Positions 37,028 to 51,200 of a stretch of DNA of 64,000 nucleotides are shown here, piece after piece (positions within the stretch are counted from its first letter, which is position 1; each line of letters begins with the position of its first letter). The stretch is from Hymenolepis diminuta (lineage: Eukaryota > Platyhelminthes > Cestoda > Cyclophyllidea > Hymenolepididae). Location of the stretch: contig CAADRB010000038.1 in assembly GCA_900708905.1 (NCBI GenBank), positions 1,246,147-1,310,146 on the forward strand, given 5' to 3'. Under the pieces are notes generated by a model. The model did no database searches. It saw nothing but the letters and a program-made list of their open reading frames with translations, and was not told the origin of the DNA. Made by a program: the position numbers and the translations under genes.

Positions 37028-38113
37028 ATAATCTTATCGTTTGAAATGGGAAAGCAGAGAACCAAGGTTGTTGAAAGTACCCAAAAATGTCTTCATGAAT
37101 CTTTATAAAAAATATTTTGTGGAGAATAAACATAAAAATAGTTATTTATCCAATGTATATTTAATTTTTAAACTGATATCTTTAATTGCTTAAGTTAAAG
37201 TAATAGAGATAAAATTACACCGAAGCTCCATTGTAAGTGAAATGAAGTTTCAAATAGGCATGAAAATAGCTTCCTTATTCCCTTAAAGAAAAGGACGTGA
37301 TGATAGACGTATTTGATCAAACTTTTGAAAATTTTCCATGATGGTTGATAGGGAATATTAGAAAGCTTGGCTATCATTGATCCTTACGCATCTGATTTGA
37401 TATCAGCAGTAACGCTAATTAAATACTAATTTAGAATATAATGTTATGCGTTTGAAATTGTCAAGTCGTAAATGAAATACAATGTGAAAAACACACAGTC
37501 ATTGAGAAAAAATTTCATGACCAGCTTTAAGAAATTTTGAATATAACTTCTGTTTTTGCATATGTCATTATTAATGAGTCAATATTTTGCATAGTTTTCA
37601 ACCCTAATTGGAAAATTATCAGATTGGAAATTACCAAAACCGATTCCCGCGATTTTTAAATAGCAACGGATTAGTTCTTAATCTTTTGTAATTTTTCAGT
37701 AATCAGATTATTGTCCACAAAAAAAGAGAATTTGTTTTTGTGAAGTGTTTTACTACCGTCCTTTCAGATGCATTATTTGTAGCTTTCGTCAAATGTTGTA
37801 ATGTTCTGTTGTTGAAAATACTTCATTGTTCACTTTCATTTTTGGTTTTATCCATTAATCTTGAAGTCTTTTAACGGGTTTCTTTGATTTTTCATAGAAT
37901 GTAATTCATTTTTTATTTGTGCTTATTGCTGTGGGTGATAGAAATTCTTACATCTATTCTAAACATTAGTTAACCGTTATATTGATTTGAGTTTCAGTTT
38001 TTACTTTTGTCGGTAACTAAAATTTTATGTACTCTTTTAACTTAAGCTCTCAATGAGTTGCTCTGTGTCAAAGTGAACTTTGTGAACGATGTTATCATGT
38101 TTTAGAAAAACTT
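37028..38113. other. Shared upstream region of AASDHPPT (-) and RNF103 (+)
   Basis: About 1.1 kb of AT-rich DNA between the start codons of two head-to-head genes, so it must hold both promoters and 5' UTRs. No core element, CpG cluster or repeat could be identified by eye. Confidence 0.5.
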
Positions 38114-41100
38114 ATGGAATCTGAACAACCGGTCCCATCTTCAACACTGCATTCGGCTTATGATGTTGAGATGTCGGAATCGGATATGACTCGTTGGCTT
38201 CTGCGTCTCAAATATTCCGTTATTTTGCGTCGACGATTGAGGTCATCTCAAAATTCCCGTAGACAACTTTTAGGAAATCATCCCAGTAGATCAACAAGCT
38301 GTCTTCATTTTAAAGTTCTCCTTGGCCTCGCCGCTTCTGCTTATTTCCTCGCCAAGGATACATATCCTTCCAACAATGTTGATTTAGATTGTGATGAAAA
38401 TGATCTCCAATGTAAACTGAGCACTCGTGATATAAAAGCCATTCTTCGTCATCGGGGAATAAGCGCAGAGTCGTTTTTCGAAAAGAAGGACCTTGAGATA
38501 TTATCGGCGAGAACGGGTCTGTTGAATTTTTATAACGTTATTATTTGTGTTGCAAAATTTTCTAAAATAAAATACATTAAATTTTACGTTTACACACTTT
38601 ATTATTACAATATGAGTTTTGTTTAAACATGCGACTGTACTCTTTTTTTTTCTTAGGTTCGGTAGATAAATTTGAACTCCAATCGGCTCTTGTTTATGAC
38701 GAATATTTGGAGAATTTCAATTCAACTTGTGATAAAGAGGCAACATTTTACCGAAGTTTGGTATCTCCTAAATTTTCCTCCCAGCGTCACCATCCGGTAT
38801 GCAATGAGAAAAATGCTGAATTGAAGACTACAGTCTTCGACAGTCCGGGCCTCTTTATCGATCGGATAGAGGACAATAAGGAGAGCATCTGGATGCTTTC
38901 TTTTGTCTATTCTAACGTTGATACGCCTCAGGTTGTCAGTCCCGTTATCTGGTCCCGTTTGGTTCGGCATTTCTCTCTCATTTCAATCAAATTTGGTGTC
39001 CTTCTTTGTGATAAACTTGAAAGGTTGGTTGGCGTCTTCGCTAGTGTTAGTTCTTCGAAATCCCTTTGTTTTTGTCTTCATACCTCTTTCTTTTTACAGC
39101 ATTTGCAATGAGTACGGATTCACACCCACTATTCTTGTGATAGTTCTTCCAGTCTCATATCCGAATCGTAAACATTCCATTGAGTTCCGACGTCTTTCCT
39201 TAGCTCATGCACCCCTATGCAATGATGTTACCATTAGTGGAAGAAAAGGATGTATCCTCCTTTTGGATCACGTTGCAACTCTTCTGCAAAATTTTCTCTC
39301 CCATCGTGTTGCTCCACTACAATCACTCTCCCAACTTCAACCCCAAAAGTACGCCCTACCACAGAGCCTCAACATGATTTGGATTCCTGGTGAACGGTTC
39401 TGCAATCAATCTTATCCTCTTGCCAACACTGATCATCAGATTTTCACCCGTCCACCTCTTGCCTTCTCCATTCTCTCAATCTCTTATCTTGGAAGAGCTG
39501 CTTTTTGGCGTCTTGATCCATCTCATCCACCGATATCTGTGCCAGATTTTACTCAAGAAGTTACCTCGTATACCTCGACTATTGATGAAATGCTTCAGCA
39601 ATTAGGATGTCATTCCATCGAATGGAATGGAAATTCCCGATATATTCTTCTTACTCCTGAGGGTCACTGTTCTGTGCAATATAAGCTTTCTTTCAAGCGT
39701 TTGGATAACCTCCTCCGATGGAATTTTCCTTCTTCTAATGACCTTTTTTTCTTCGGTTTGATTGTAGTTAATGCTCTGATTATTGTAGCCGCTCTCTCAC
39801 AGTTACTGCTCATATTGAAACTTCCGCAAATTCTCTCAAGCCGTTGCGCCTTTCTGTTTAACCGAAGGTCGGAAAAAATACAAAAGGATGATGATAAGCA
39901 GAGAGCATCTCCTCTTAAAGTGCGAACAAAATTAATTACCAATGTTGTCAAAGCCACATTCTCTGGATGGAAAAACTATACTCCTGTTATAGCCAAAGAT
40001 TCTGAAAATAGTGGATCACAAAATGCAAGTATAGTACAACGGATTGTCTCCGTGGTTGAACAGGGTCTTACCTCTCTTTGTAGTCTTATTTTCAAGCTAT
40101 TTCTTGCTAATCTACTCTTCATACTTGCCGCTCTCCCGATTGTTAATTTGATGGGTCATGCTTTGCCTCTGGCGGGGATTCTTTTACAATCCCTGAGGTT
40201 TGGTGTGTACTGGTTTGATTTAGCGGCTCTTACACTAACTTCTCTTACGGTTTTTTTGATGCTTAAGATTTCTGCCTGTGCTATTGTATTGACGTTAATT
40301 CTTGATGGTACGACTTATTTTATCAACAGAAAGTTTGTCGAAAAGTGGAAGTTTTCTTCGTCTACTTCTAGAGTAATATCTACAAAAGTCGACCCTTTTG
40401 TTGCGAAGCTCTACAAAATGAACTGTGCTGCAGTTGCACTCAATTCACCAGCCCTGTTAGCTCGTTATTTAGTCCTTTCTGATGATGAATTCCCTGTGGA
40501 ATCATCTCAACAGAGCTCTTCTTCCATCTCAGATGGGGAAATTCATCGCGAACCTTGGACTGAAACAGCCTCGTTGAGAGCTTTTGAGGCGGCGCGGCTC
40601 TATCGAAAGGCCATTGAGTTGGATAAAGCTGTAGCCATGGCCTCTAAACAATCTCATCTCACTTGGCAAGCTACTCAGAATCTATTCTTGAATAGAAATA
40701 GTTCTTCTAGACCGAACTTTCCTGCCAAATTGTTTGTTTGGAAGTTCACTTCCTGCCCCAACCTCTCATTGAAAGTACCTGAAAGTCGTCCTAGGCAACT
40801 GAAACCTAAAAGTGCTTCGCCACGATTCGCTATTGAATCTCGGAATAGAGATGAGGATAAGTGTTATGAAGCTGGTTCAGAGAGTGATAGTCGTCTTCAA
40901 GCTGTTCACTCATCTACGTCTTTTGGACGTCCGAGGAGATCACGGAGACCTGGGAATTTTAACACTACAGAACCACGCCTTCAATGGCCTTCCTGGGTCA
41001 TCACGTGCGAGGAGTGTGTAATTTGTTGGCGGGAATTTGAATGTGGAACCATAATGGCGGCATTGTCGTGTGGGCATACCTTCCATGCAGGGTGTTTAAA

Positions 41101-41290
41101 GTCCTGGTTAGATGTTGGCCGAGATGTTTGTCCTGTATGTCGATGGCCGGCCCACTTGTCACACAATCAACGTGAAAAACATCTGATTTGTCAACTCATC
41201 AGAGCTCTTAGGATATGCTTACGTACTGCTCGAAATAACAGCGGCATTTCTTCTTCCTCTACAGAAATGGATGTGTCTACTAGAAGATAA
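38114..41290 (+). CDS. RNF103: E3 ubiquitin-protein ligase RNF103-like, membrane RING-H2 protein
   Basis: Three exons, 38114-38516, 38657-39023 and 39100-41290, join in phase to 986 residues, longer than the ~685 of vertebrate RNF103. A short hydrophobic segment near residues 68-83 (VLLGLAASAYFLA) and several more between ~390 and ~560 suggest a multi-pass ER protein. N-terminal blocks such as LSTRDIKAILRHRGISAE, FFEKKDLEILSARTG and DRIEDNKESIWMLSFV correspond to the luminal thioredoxin-like part of RNF103. The RING-H2 domain lies at residues ~896-937: CVIC, CGHTFHAGC, then CPVCRWP, with all eight metal ligands visible. Known RNF103 acts in ER-associated degradation; I infer the same. The region between the last membrane segment and the RING is Ser/Arg-rich and disordered. 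AATAAA at 41771-41776 fits its poly(A) signal. Confidence 0.9.
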
Positions 41291-42267
41291 TTTTTCCCAT
41301 GATAATATTCTCTCTAGATTTTACAGTTTTATCTTGCTCAGTTAAAATTTCTCCTCCTGCTCTCCTACTTCTATTATCTCTGTTGATGACGCTTACTTAC
41401 TTGTTTAATTTTTTCCCTTTTTTTCTGAGATTTGAGTAAACTATTTATTACCATGCGTGTTTGTTTTTGTTTGCTATGTGTTTAGCATTGAAGTTTACGT
41501 GTTTAGAAGTCATACATATCATGTTCATTGCTGATATTTCCCCAGTAGAAAATGCTGCACTGCTAATCTTATGTTTCTTGGCCGTTTTAACCACTTTTAA
41601 CTTTCAGCGTCTCCATCATACTAATGGCCTTATTCATTTTATGGAAAACAATTGTAGCATACCAGTATTTATATCAATATCGTTTATTTAGCTCTTTTTG
41701 TGCTTTGATAGTGTACTTATGCCTCAAATGAATCGTTCTATATTGCTTCATAAGCTGAGATTTGTTACCAAATAAACCATTTTTAAGTCAATGGGGTTTC
41801 AAAATATCTTCCTGATAATTGCTTTTCGATATAGATTTCAAAATTTGCGGACACGGGCTGCGACTCCAGCATAAGTGTTCAGCTATTTTTAGTGCTGTTT
41901 TCACTATTTATTTTAAATTTTCCACGTCATCAATACGTCGGAAAAAGATCCTTGGAGTTAATCGCTCTCTACGTTGCTATGATGTAACAGAATGTTATCT
42001 GGATAGTAGAATTAATAGTGAAATCTGTGACCCCTTTCGGGCGTGTTGCTATGGTAACGATAATGAAAGCCTTACGGTATTGTGCAAACATTCATGTGAA
42101 TCAGAGCTGTGCACACGTAGCAGCCCTGATGTGGCAAGTCCTATTAACCTTTCTTTTAAGTGCATTAGCCCAAAGACTGTCTTCGTAGGGCTTCAATTAT
42201 CAAATTGATGTGTACTTAAAGCTAGAAACTGGTAATAAAAAAATGATTTTTATCCTCGCAGAGTAAA
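41291..42267. other. RNF103 3' UTR and TAF11 upstream region
   Basis: About 980 bp between the RNF103 stop and the TAF11 start. AATAAA at 41771 probably ends RNF103. The 129-codon ORF at 41819-42208 has no recognisable content. A splice-acceptor-like TCGCAG just before the TAF11 ATG suggests a 5' UTR intron or a trans-splice site. Confidence 0.5.
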
Positions 42268-45200
42268 ATGGATGCATCTTCATCGACGTCATCTTTAAAA
42301 CGAGGGTTCGAAACCGGAAGTTCCAATAACAGCCCTTCTCCCTCAAAGAAACGCCAAAGTTCTGGAACTCCGACGGTGAGTACTCTCGGCCATTTTTTTA
42401 AACTTTTTTTACAACTTTCACCAGACATATTTTTATCCCGATAGGGGTAAAAGTAACCTATCAGTTCTGATAATATAAAACTAATGCACAATCTACATCT
42501 ATTTTAGGCATAGTTTATGTACTTTTAATTGCCATGTTTATTAAAATTACCTAAGGTTGCTCTTTTCTTACCTCAAGTTACCCCAATATTAGTAACTTGG
42601 TCAGATTGTGCCGACTGTATGCTTTTTATTCTGAGTTTATTCAAATTGAATATTGCAAATTATGCAGTAATTCTAGAAAGCATCTGTGCGTAATTGGATT
42701 GAATGTGTAGTGGATGCTGCACCAATAAATCTTTTTGCCACATATAAGTAATCCTCCTTACCAGTCCAAATAGCCTCTTGCAAAGTCCTCTATTATCAAT
42801 TTGCTCCCAAAATTAGCTAGGCTATGCCCAAAGCAGTAAGAGTAAGAAAGACGTTGATCTTGATTTCCGATTGACTGAGGAGGCCTCTGCCCACACGCCG
42901 CACTTTTTCTCAACGCGAGCGGTTACATACCGCACTTTCCAGACTGTTCTAGCTCACGTGATTCAATCAGCCCTGCTATCATTGTGAATCCCACAAATGT
43001 TCATAAGTCTACAAGAGATGATAAAATATTTTCTAAAACAAGATTCATGGGATCAATTTTGTTCAATATTGTGAGAGTTAGTTTTTATCACTTTTGGCCT
43101 CTATCTCCAGTGACAGCCTTAGTTCTATTAAATTTTTGACTGATGACTTTTTAAACTTATTCCAATAGTAGCATTTATTTCTTTTAATTGTAACGTAAAT
43201 TTAAGAAAGGGATTGCTTTTTTCTCAAATGTTATTTCTAAGCCAACTTCATTTAACTTTTCTAACTCGAGTGGGCTGTGTTGCCCTTAATCAGCAACTCT
43301 ACTTTTTGTGTTTTTTCTGTTTATTGATATCGATTATAGCAAATGATGTAATGGTCAGCTGACTTGGATTTAAAACGGCATTGAGCGTGTCGGATTGAAC
43401 GTCCGTTAATTTGCGTAGTAATGAGTAAATATTTAGTCTCTAACCTCTACTCCCTCATTTTTCCACGGTATCAATTTGTCATATCTTTCGACTGCTGGTT
43501 CTTATCTCTTATGCCCTCTACTCTCAATTACGGCTATGGTTCTAACGGTCCGTCCAGACCCGGTGTTATTAGAAAGAAGACTAGTAATAATAGCTGATGA
43601 TGGTGAGATTACAAAGAATAAGCTTTATAAAAATTCAGAATAGGGATTATTGTCAATAAAAAACTTGGAAACACAAACCAGTCATCAATGTTATTATCTT
43701 TAATGCGATTGATGCTGATAGCCAGTCTTGTGAGCACCGTCTACGCCTGTCAAGGCCGCATTACACGAGTCAGCTGAAGATTAGGCAAACTACACGCCTT
43801 CAGCTTAGCTATACTTTGGTTTTTCCATCAATTTTCTGTAATATAGCCACTGGATTTAAAAAGTCTGTTTTGATCAGAGTTAGACACAAAATGCAACATG
43901 TTTTTAAGTACATTTAAATCTGTAATTTAATCGTAACATTTTGAAAATAATTTGCCATTTTATTAATCTATTTACCTAATCGCAGTTTATATAGCCAAAA
44001 ATTAAGAATTTTGCTGCGTCGATTTTTGACAGATATGTGAAGTCTAACTAAGGGCAGAAATCGATAAGGTATAGATATGAGAAAAAGGGAGCTTGGAAGA
44101 GATCGATATCTAGGTATGGGATTTCTGTCTTTGAGATATTCTTCAAGTCATCTCCTTCCAACTTTCATTAATTTCTTTCCTCAACAATAAGTTGAGAACG
44201 TTTTTGTTTATAGTTTAGAGGCTTATTATCGATTTCCAAATTCGGACATAATATTCGCGCAAATGGAAACAGTTTTCTAGTCTCTAAATATGTAACTACT
44301 ACTACTATGGCCTGTGGTAGGAAAAGGGTTAATGCCTTCCACTGAATCTTACTATTAATCAATATGTTTTCATCATGAGTGTTCTATAATTTTGTAATTG
44401 CAATATTCTACCAAACTCTCTTTTTTGTGTCATTTGGCTAATCTGTCAACTAACATAAACAACAGGCCATTTTTGTTCATAAAAACACACTCACATGAAT
44501 TCATTAAAAAGACATCATAGTGACGACAATCTCGAGATTTTCTTATCAACAATTTCTTCGAGAGTGTTTTATTAACCTCAATTTGATAAAAACAACACCG
44601 ATAAATATCAAATTATCGTAGATGGGTTATCTAGGTTTTAACTAATTGAGTTAGTGACTAGTCCGATCCTTTACGGATCAGGGCGTGATTGATCCTGAAA
44701 GTTTGAACTTTCTTCTATAAATATATCGGTTGGACTTATCTTGAAAGAAGAAACATCCATTTGTATTTTGATACTATACTAGAACTTGTTAGGAGAACAG
44801 TTATGGTTTTCAAATCCACTGAGGGAAGTGCGAACTTCACTCTACTCTTAGGGCACGCTTTAGTTTTCCTTCTAGGAAGCTAACACTTTCGTCTTCCATG
44901 TCTGTTTCCTTCCTATTTTTGGTTGTGTAATCCGTAGGGATTGGAAGAGATAAAGCTTAGCAAGTTTTCTTTACACTTCTAACTTTACTCTATTCGGTCT
45001 TAAGAAATAATTATTGTAGTTTTACTCATGGGATATTTAGTTTGGTCTCTCATTAAGTGAGCGTAAGTTTATTAAGCAGCTTTTTAAAGTATTTTGTAAA
45101 ATCATTTAATGTTGAATTTCATGATCACTTAAGGTTATTTGTGCTTTCGAAGCAGCATGAATAAAATTGTCGTTTTTATGTTCTGCTCGCGCTAACAAGC

Positions 45201-48200
45201 TAAATCTGTGACATGTGAATATACTCTAACACTTTCTGTTAGCCGACCAAATCAATACCTATTCTGATAATGTGGATTCGTTTCGTTTCGGGTTACAATA
45301 ATGCATGATGAAAATAACAATTTATAAAGTGTGTTACAAAATTTATCTTCTGGTACATTTCGTGGTATGTTAATCACGGTTAAATATCTTAGCATGTAAG
45401 AATAGAGTTTAAAATGGCCATTAAAAGTGCGAGTAAGAGAATTGGAGGGTTCACATGACAGAAAGTTATACGCCTTTTTGTAACCATATTCCTTTCACAT
45501 AATGATAATAACATTATATTGAATAGGGGAGTAAACCAGTCGGTAGACTATCTGTAAGTTTACGATAATAAGTTTGTCAATGCCTTCTTATCTCACTTTC
45601 ATTTTAAAAGGATCGGAAACACTATGGGTCCCCACTGGAAATTCCTCTTTTAGGCTTATCTTTCATTATGTTCAATAACGTGTGGAACAGTTTTATCTGT
45701 AAGATTCTTTAAAAAAATTTTACCCTCCTTCATACTGAAATCTGTTTTGCGTCAACCTTATTAGGTCCTTGTGTGTATGGACGTAGGTCTACTCATGAGA
45801 TTTAGTGGTAGAAAATCTCGTGAGGACTAGCCTAGAAATTTTGTCTTTGCGATTGTATGATGAGTTTCTCCTTCAATCTGTTACTATCACTTTATGATAG
45901 AAAACTGCAGGTAAACTCCATAGAAAAATTAGTTCAATAAATGTCTCGAAAATATCCTGCAACTGATTGAATTTTAGAATCGATCTAAATCTCGTTAACT
46001 GCCTTTCGGTCTTTGAGATTTCTTTATAACCTTTTCCACTGGAAGACCAATGAAGATTTTTGAATATAATGAGTCATCTGTTGAGCGGGTATTTTATATA
46101 CATACTTCCTTTTAACTAGCGCCTAAACTTATCTAATCAAGCAGGCGATATTGAATGCTGATTTATCGAAAACTGGAAATTCAATACATGAATTAAGTAT
46201 TTTGACGTTCGTTTGTTTACACGTCCAGTAAACATAAATAGATATAGGTCGTTTGAATTGCGGCCATGTGGCGGAAAAATTAATTTCAAATATAGGTCGT
46301 CATAATAAATTGCCACTTAGTTAAATGCAGCTAATATGGAATCGTAAAATTTGGGGTATTTTCTTTTTTTCTAAGTAACCATTTGCTATACAAATGCAAG
46401 AATGCCTGGAATGGAATTCAGCGAGAATTCTAAAATATCATTTTGTCTTCGTATTTTGTATATTTGAATAAATAGTTTTTTAATAAATTCATGCGAAATT
46501 GTTAGGAAGTGGAGTGTTTTTGTAGACCCTGTATGAAATTAAGGAATATACAAAGTGTTATCGCCGCACTGCTGCTTTACTGAATGTACCGTTGTTCCAA
46601 TGCAATTTTTACTATGGAAAGTTGTATTGTCGGTTCAATCTCTGTTATTTTAATTATATTAGTCACAAATGTTAACGATTAGCGCGTGTATTTCGGTGTC
46701 CTGTTTGTGATCTTTCATATGCTTTCAAATGTTAAGATCAGACTTGCATAGTTGTTCTATAGCCCTTACTAGTTCAGTGAGAACATGCAATTTCTGTCGT
46801 GTATTCATTAAGCAGTTTGCTGAAGGATAATTAATTTCATTTGATCTAGACAACATTTATAATCTTTTTACCGGATAATCTATTTTATGGAAGCCTTCCC
46901 AGTGATGTGTAGTTATATCGGCACTGGAACATCACTAGGTACCCACTATAGTTGGTAGTGGGTATAGCTATAGTTGGATCAAACCCTCTAGAACAAGTAT
47001 GGAGAAGGCGGAGAAAACAAATATTTTTCTTCATTGAAATTAAGACTTATCTTACCAAGTTCATGAAAGTTAAAACTTTATTCTGAATAATGTTTGATAG
47101 AATTCGGCACAACCGGGAATTATTCAACCGTCTACCGAAGCACCAATTTCAAACGTCATAAAAGAGTCAGACTGTTTATGCCGAAAGAATCCTCCAGTTA
47201 GTTTTCTTTTGCTCTAACGCCTTCTATGGAACTGCGCTGGCTTAGTAACAAGTTTAATCTAATTCGAGTTCTTTTATTCTTAATGCGTTAGGTATCCACA
47301 GAGAGAACTGAGGTGACAATATTGGAAGATTCATTGGCACTTGACCCTTCTCAGGTTGGTCACCGTTATCAAATTTGCTATTGATCATGACACATTCTTT
47401 TCGCTCTTGTTTTCTTAATGGGGAAGGGCATTTCAAATGCTTTCTAGCTGGTGGGACAATGACTAATTTGCATATCTGACATATTAGAGGCCACGAGATA
47501 AATCTTCAAAAATGTGTATGTGGTTGGCAGACAGCACTGGTTAATTTGTGTCAGCAGGAGAGATGGGAAAATACGAAATTTTCATCAGAGAGGCTCCAGA
47601 GTACCTTTCTTATGTCCAAGACAAGTGTTGTGAACACTTCTCCTAATGTGTCCGAGAAGTTTTTATTAACCAGGCGGTTAATGAATATACATAGTACAAA
47701 GCGTATCGATTTGAACTCAAGTAGAGTTCACAAATCCAGAACTAAACTTATATGAATAAATCGATATTATTTGTTTTTTCTGATATAAGGTATTCTATAG
47801 GACTGAAGGAATAGATAGATGGTTCTTAGATGTTTACGGAATCTTTTTATTAGTCTGTAAGGTGATGGACTTAGCTTACTAAATTTAGATCTTTCTAAAG
47901 TTTACCGAAAATTTCATCTGATTTCTAGAAATTTAAAAGTGGAGTAGGAGGCCAATGGTGTATTACACACTAACAAAGAGATAGGGGAAGGGAAAGTAAA
48001 AGGTGAGTTATTTACTGATATAGTAAATGTGGTCGAAATAGGAATCTATTAAAGAACGTCTCGGTGATATGGCAAGAGGGGATTAAAAGAAAAGTAGAAA
48101 GTTGATTTAAACAGATGGTACATAACTTTCAAGGCAAGTGGGTGAAAATTGTCGTGGATGTCGATTTTTTATATCTCATTTCTCAATTCGATTCAAATTC

Positions 48201-51200
48201 CCTAGTTCTTGTAAGTTAAAGCCGATTAACCAATAGGAATCGGCACAACCTGTACTTACTCACCCGTCCACGAAAACATTGAAAATATCTAAAGCACCAA
48301 TTTCCAAAGGTATAAAGGAGCAAGACCGTTTATACTAGAAGAATATTCTGATCAGTCTCGTTTAGCTTTCACGTTTTTGTCAAAATGAAAATATAATTAT
48401 GAGGAAAATGTTAAGTATTTTCCCCTGACGAAATTAATATTTTGTGTTTTCTTCTCATTAATATTGAAAATAGCGCTTAGCCCTTAAATTGTTTATATGA
48501 ACACAGTTCGATTGAAGTGTAAGAGGTTTTCGCTAATAACAAAGAGGACTTGTGTTTTTCTTCTCGACTGGGATATCGGATTGAAGATCATACAAGTCTT
48601 CTGTAGAAGTGCTATTTGTAATTACACTTGCTTATTTTTGAGTCTAAAGTTTATTTGGTCCTTGTTATGCCTGTTAGGAGCCTACTGAGAAAACTGATAC
48701 CACGGTACTGAAAGAGGTTTTAGCAAATAACCCCTCTCAGGTTGGTCGCTATTGTCTGATTTGCTATTCCTCATGACATACATTTGTTTTATCTCCCCTT
48801 GGGAGAGGGCGTTGCAAATGCTTTCTAAGGATGAAGTGCTGTAGACCAGTGTCAGGCGTGAGGCTTGTTCGTTTCAGTTTAGTGGATTGCATTGTTATTT
48901 TTCCATGGTTGTTTGATCTTAAGTAAATTTCTATTGTTAAGTCTGTCCAGTACTGCTACTCTACGTATGCTCTTTTTCTCAAGGAGAATGTTTTAAAACT
49001 CAACGAACTTACAACTTATATTACCTAACAATTTAAAACTGTGTTGTGAATTATCTTATAGGAATCCAAACAATCCGAACTTAGTCGATCGTCTACAAAA
49101 ACATCAAAAATTTCTGAAACGCCAATTTCTTACTGGAAGCACACTACGGTTGGTCTAATTTAGCTTTCATGCGTTCTGTGCAACTGCTATTTAGAACCGC
49201 GCCGTATTAGTTATTTGTTTAAAGTTATTTGACATTCTGCTATTCCTAATGCAATAGATGTCCACCAGGAAACCTAGATTATTTGATCTCTCTAAGGTTT
49301 GTTGCTGTTCTCAAGTTTGCTCTTTTTCTCTCTTTCTCCGTTAGCGAAAGTATTTGAAAGAAAGAGCATTGATCAGTTTTAGCCACGCATTGGATCGCCT
49401 ACATTCATCTGGTTAATTTTGACTGTTAAGTCAACCCGATTCTTGATTACAATTACCGAATGTTTCACTTCTCTTTGCTTAAAGGGTATCACTTACATTT
49501 TCCGATTTGCACCTGTTCACATTAAACGACCCTTTAGCATCCCACCTTTATTAGCTCAGGTTGAGGTATATTCATACCACTTTCTCTGATTCATTACAGA
49601 AAGCATGGTCTGAACATCATATTGACGTGATAAGATAAAAGGCCATAAATATCTGTTTAGCAATAAGGCAGAAAGATGGATCAGGAAACACTAAAGAATA
49701 CAACAGTGAGAGGAAGTAATGACTTGACCACAATGGTTACTCCTTTTTCCATTAGCATGGGACTGTATCTGAGTATATCTCGAGTTATAGCTTTTCATTT
49801 CTTCACTGCACACTTGTATTTTTTTTCGTGCTAGCAACTTCTTCCCTACTGTTTTTTTAGCTTAATCTGTTTCTAATCCCTAAGTATTAACGAGCCTGGT
49901 GATTTACGGTCTGTTATAACTCCTTATATGATAGTTTTGTATGCATATTTAATCTCGAGAAGTTCTATTTCAATCATCTCTAGTTTAAACCGACATGCTT
50001 TTACTTCTGGCTTCTTTTTAATCACCTAAAACATTCGCTGATTGTTTGCTGTTGGTTGACTGTCTATTACTTTTCCTAGCTTTGTAATTTACCTACCTGT
50101 TTTGTGAGTTAAAGTGGATGCAGTGGAATGAAATTAAAGAAAATTTGGCTGCTGAATGGAGAGCACGTGAGGTTGGTTTCTCCTAATAACGAATTCTATT
50201 AATTCCGCTCTAATGGTGCTTGGCTAGTTCCACTAGATAGAGCTCTTGATATATTTCTAATTTGCTTATCTTGCCAGAATAATAGTAATAATTGTGATTG
50301 CGGCCTATTCTGTCCCTTGGCATGTCAAATGCAATTAGCGCTTCCTTCTGCTAACAGGGATTTCTTAACTCCAAATCTATGGCCGCTAAATTTCCAGCCC
50401 CAATGTTGGAAGACAGAAGAGTAACTGAGTACATCTATAAGATACCGAGAGAAAAGAACTATGCTTTGAGGGGTCTATTTTCCATCGTTTTAACAGAAAT
50501 GGGATTATCTAGAACATATTCTGCGTCCTAAATTTAAAACGGCGTACTTACCGCAAGTATATTGTGTGGCACTTCAAATGCTCAACAAAGTCCGGTTTTT
50601 AGTCAGCTTTAGCTTGGGTTTTGGGTTATAACCATGCGAAGCTAGTAATCTTTCTGAAGAACTAACAAGATACAACAACCTCTCTCCACTCAGAAGACCA
50701 ATAGTTTAGTAGGGTGCAAGAGTACCTTTGGCCACTGTAAGGAATAAGAGAGAAAGATGAATCACGACAGGAATGACAACTTGATTTTAAATAGAGTTGT
50801 GATAGAGGCCACAAATTACGTTATACTAAATGGAGTTGTGCGTCTTGCGTTCCTTGTTTATTTGGTGCATAACCAATAAAAGGTTATAATCTAACTTGTA
50901 AGAGTCTGACAAAACAAAGTTCACAGCAGTACTGCAGCATAGAAGAGGCATAATTTGCAAAATTGGGCAACTGACGAGTTACAATACTGACAAATAGGAC
51001 AATGCAGACGTATAAGTCAAAATGTGTTTTCATTAGAATGCTATTCTATTATAAGCTCCAAGCGGGTTAGAAATTGTCTCGCAACCTTACTGGACCAAGC
51101 GCTTGCACACATAGTGGATCAATGGGAAAACTGAACTGAGAACTCAGTGCGTTTATCGACTGGATCAGGCTATATAGTCATCCGTCACTATCGCTATTAG

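Noticed and set aside
41819..42208. 129-codon + ORF between RNF103 and TAF11
   Set aside because: No motif, no splice or poly(A) context, and low-complexity start; not supported as a gene.
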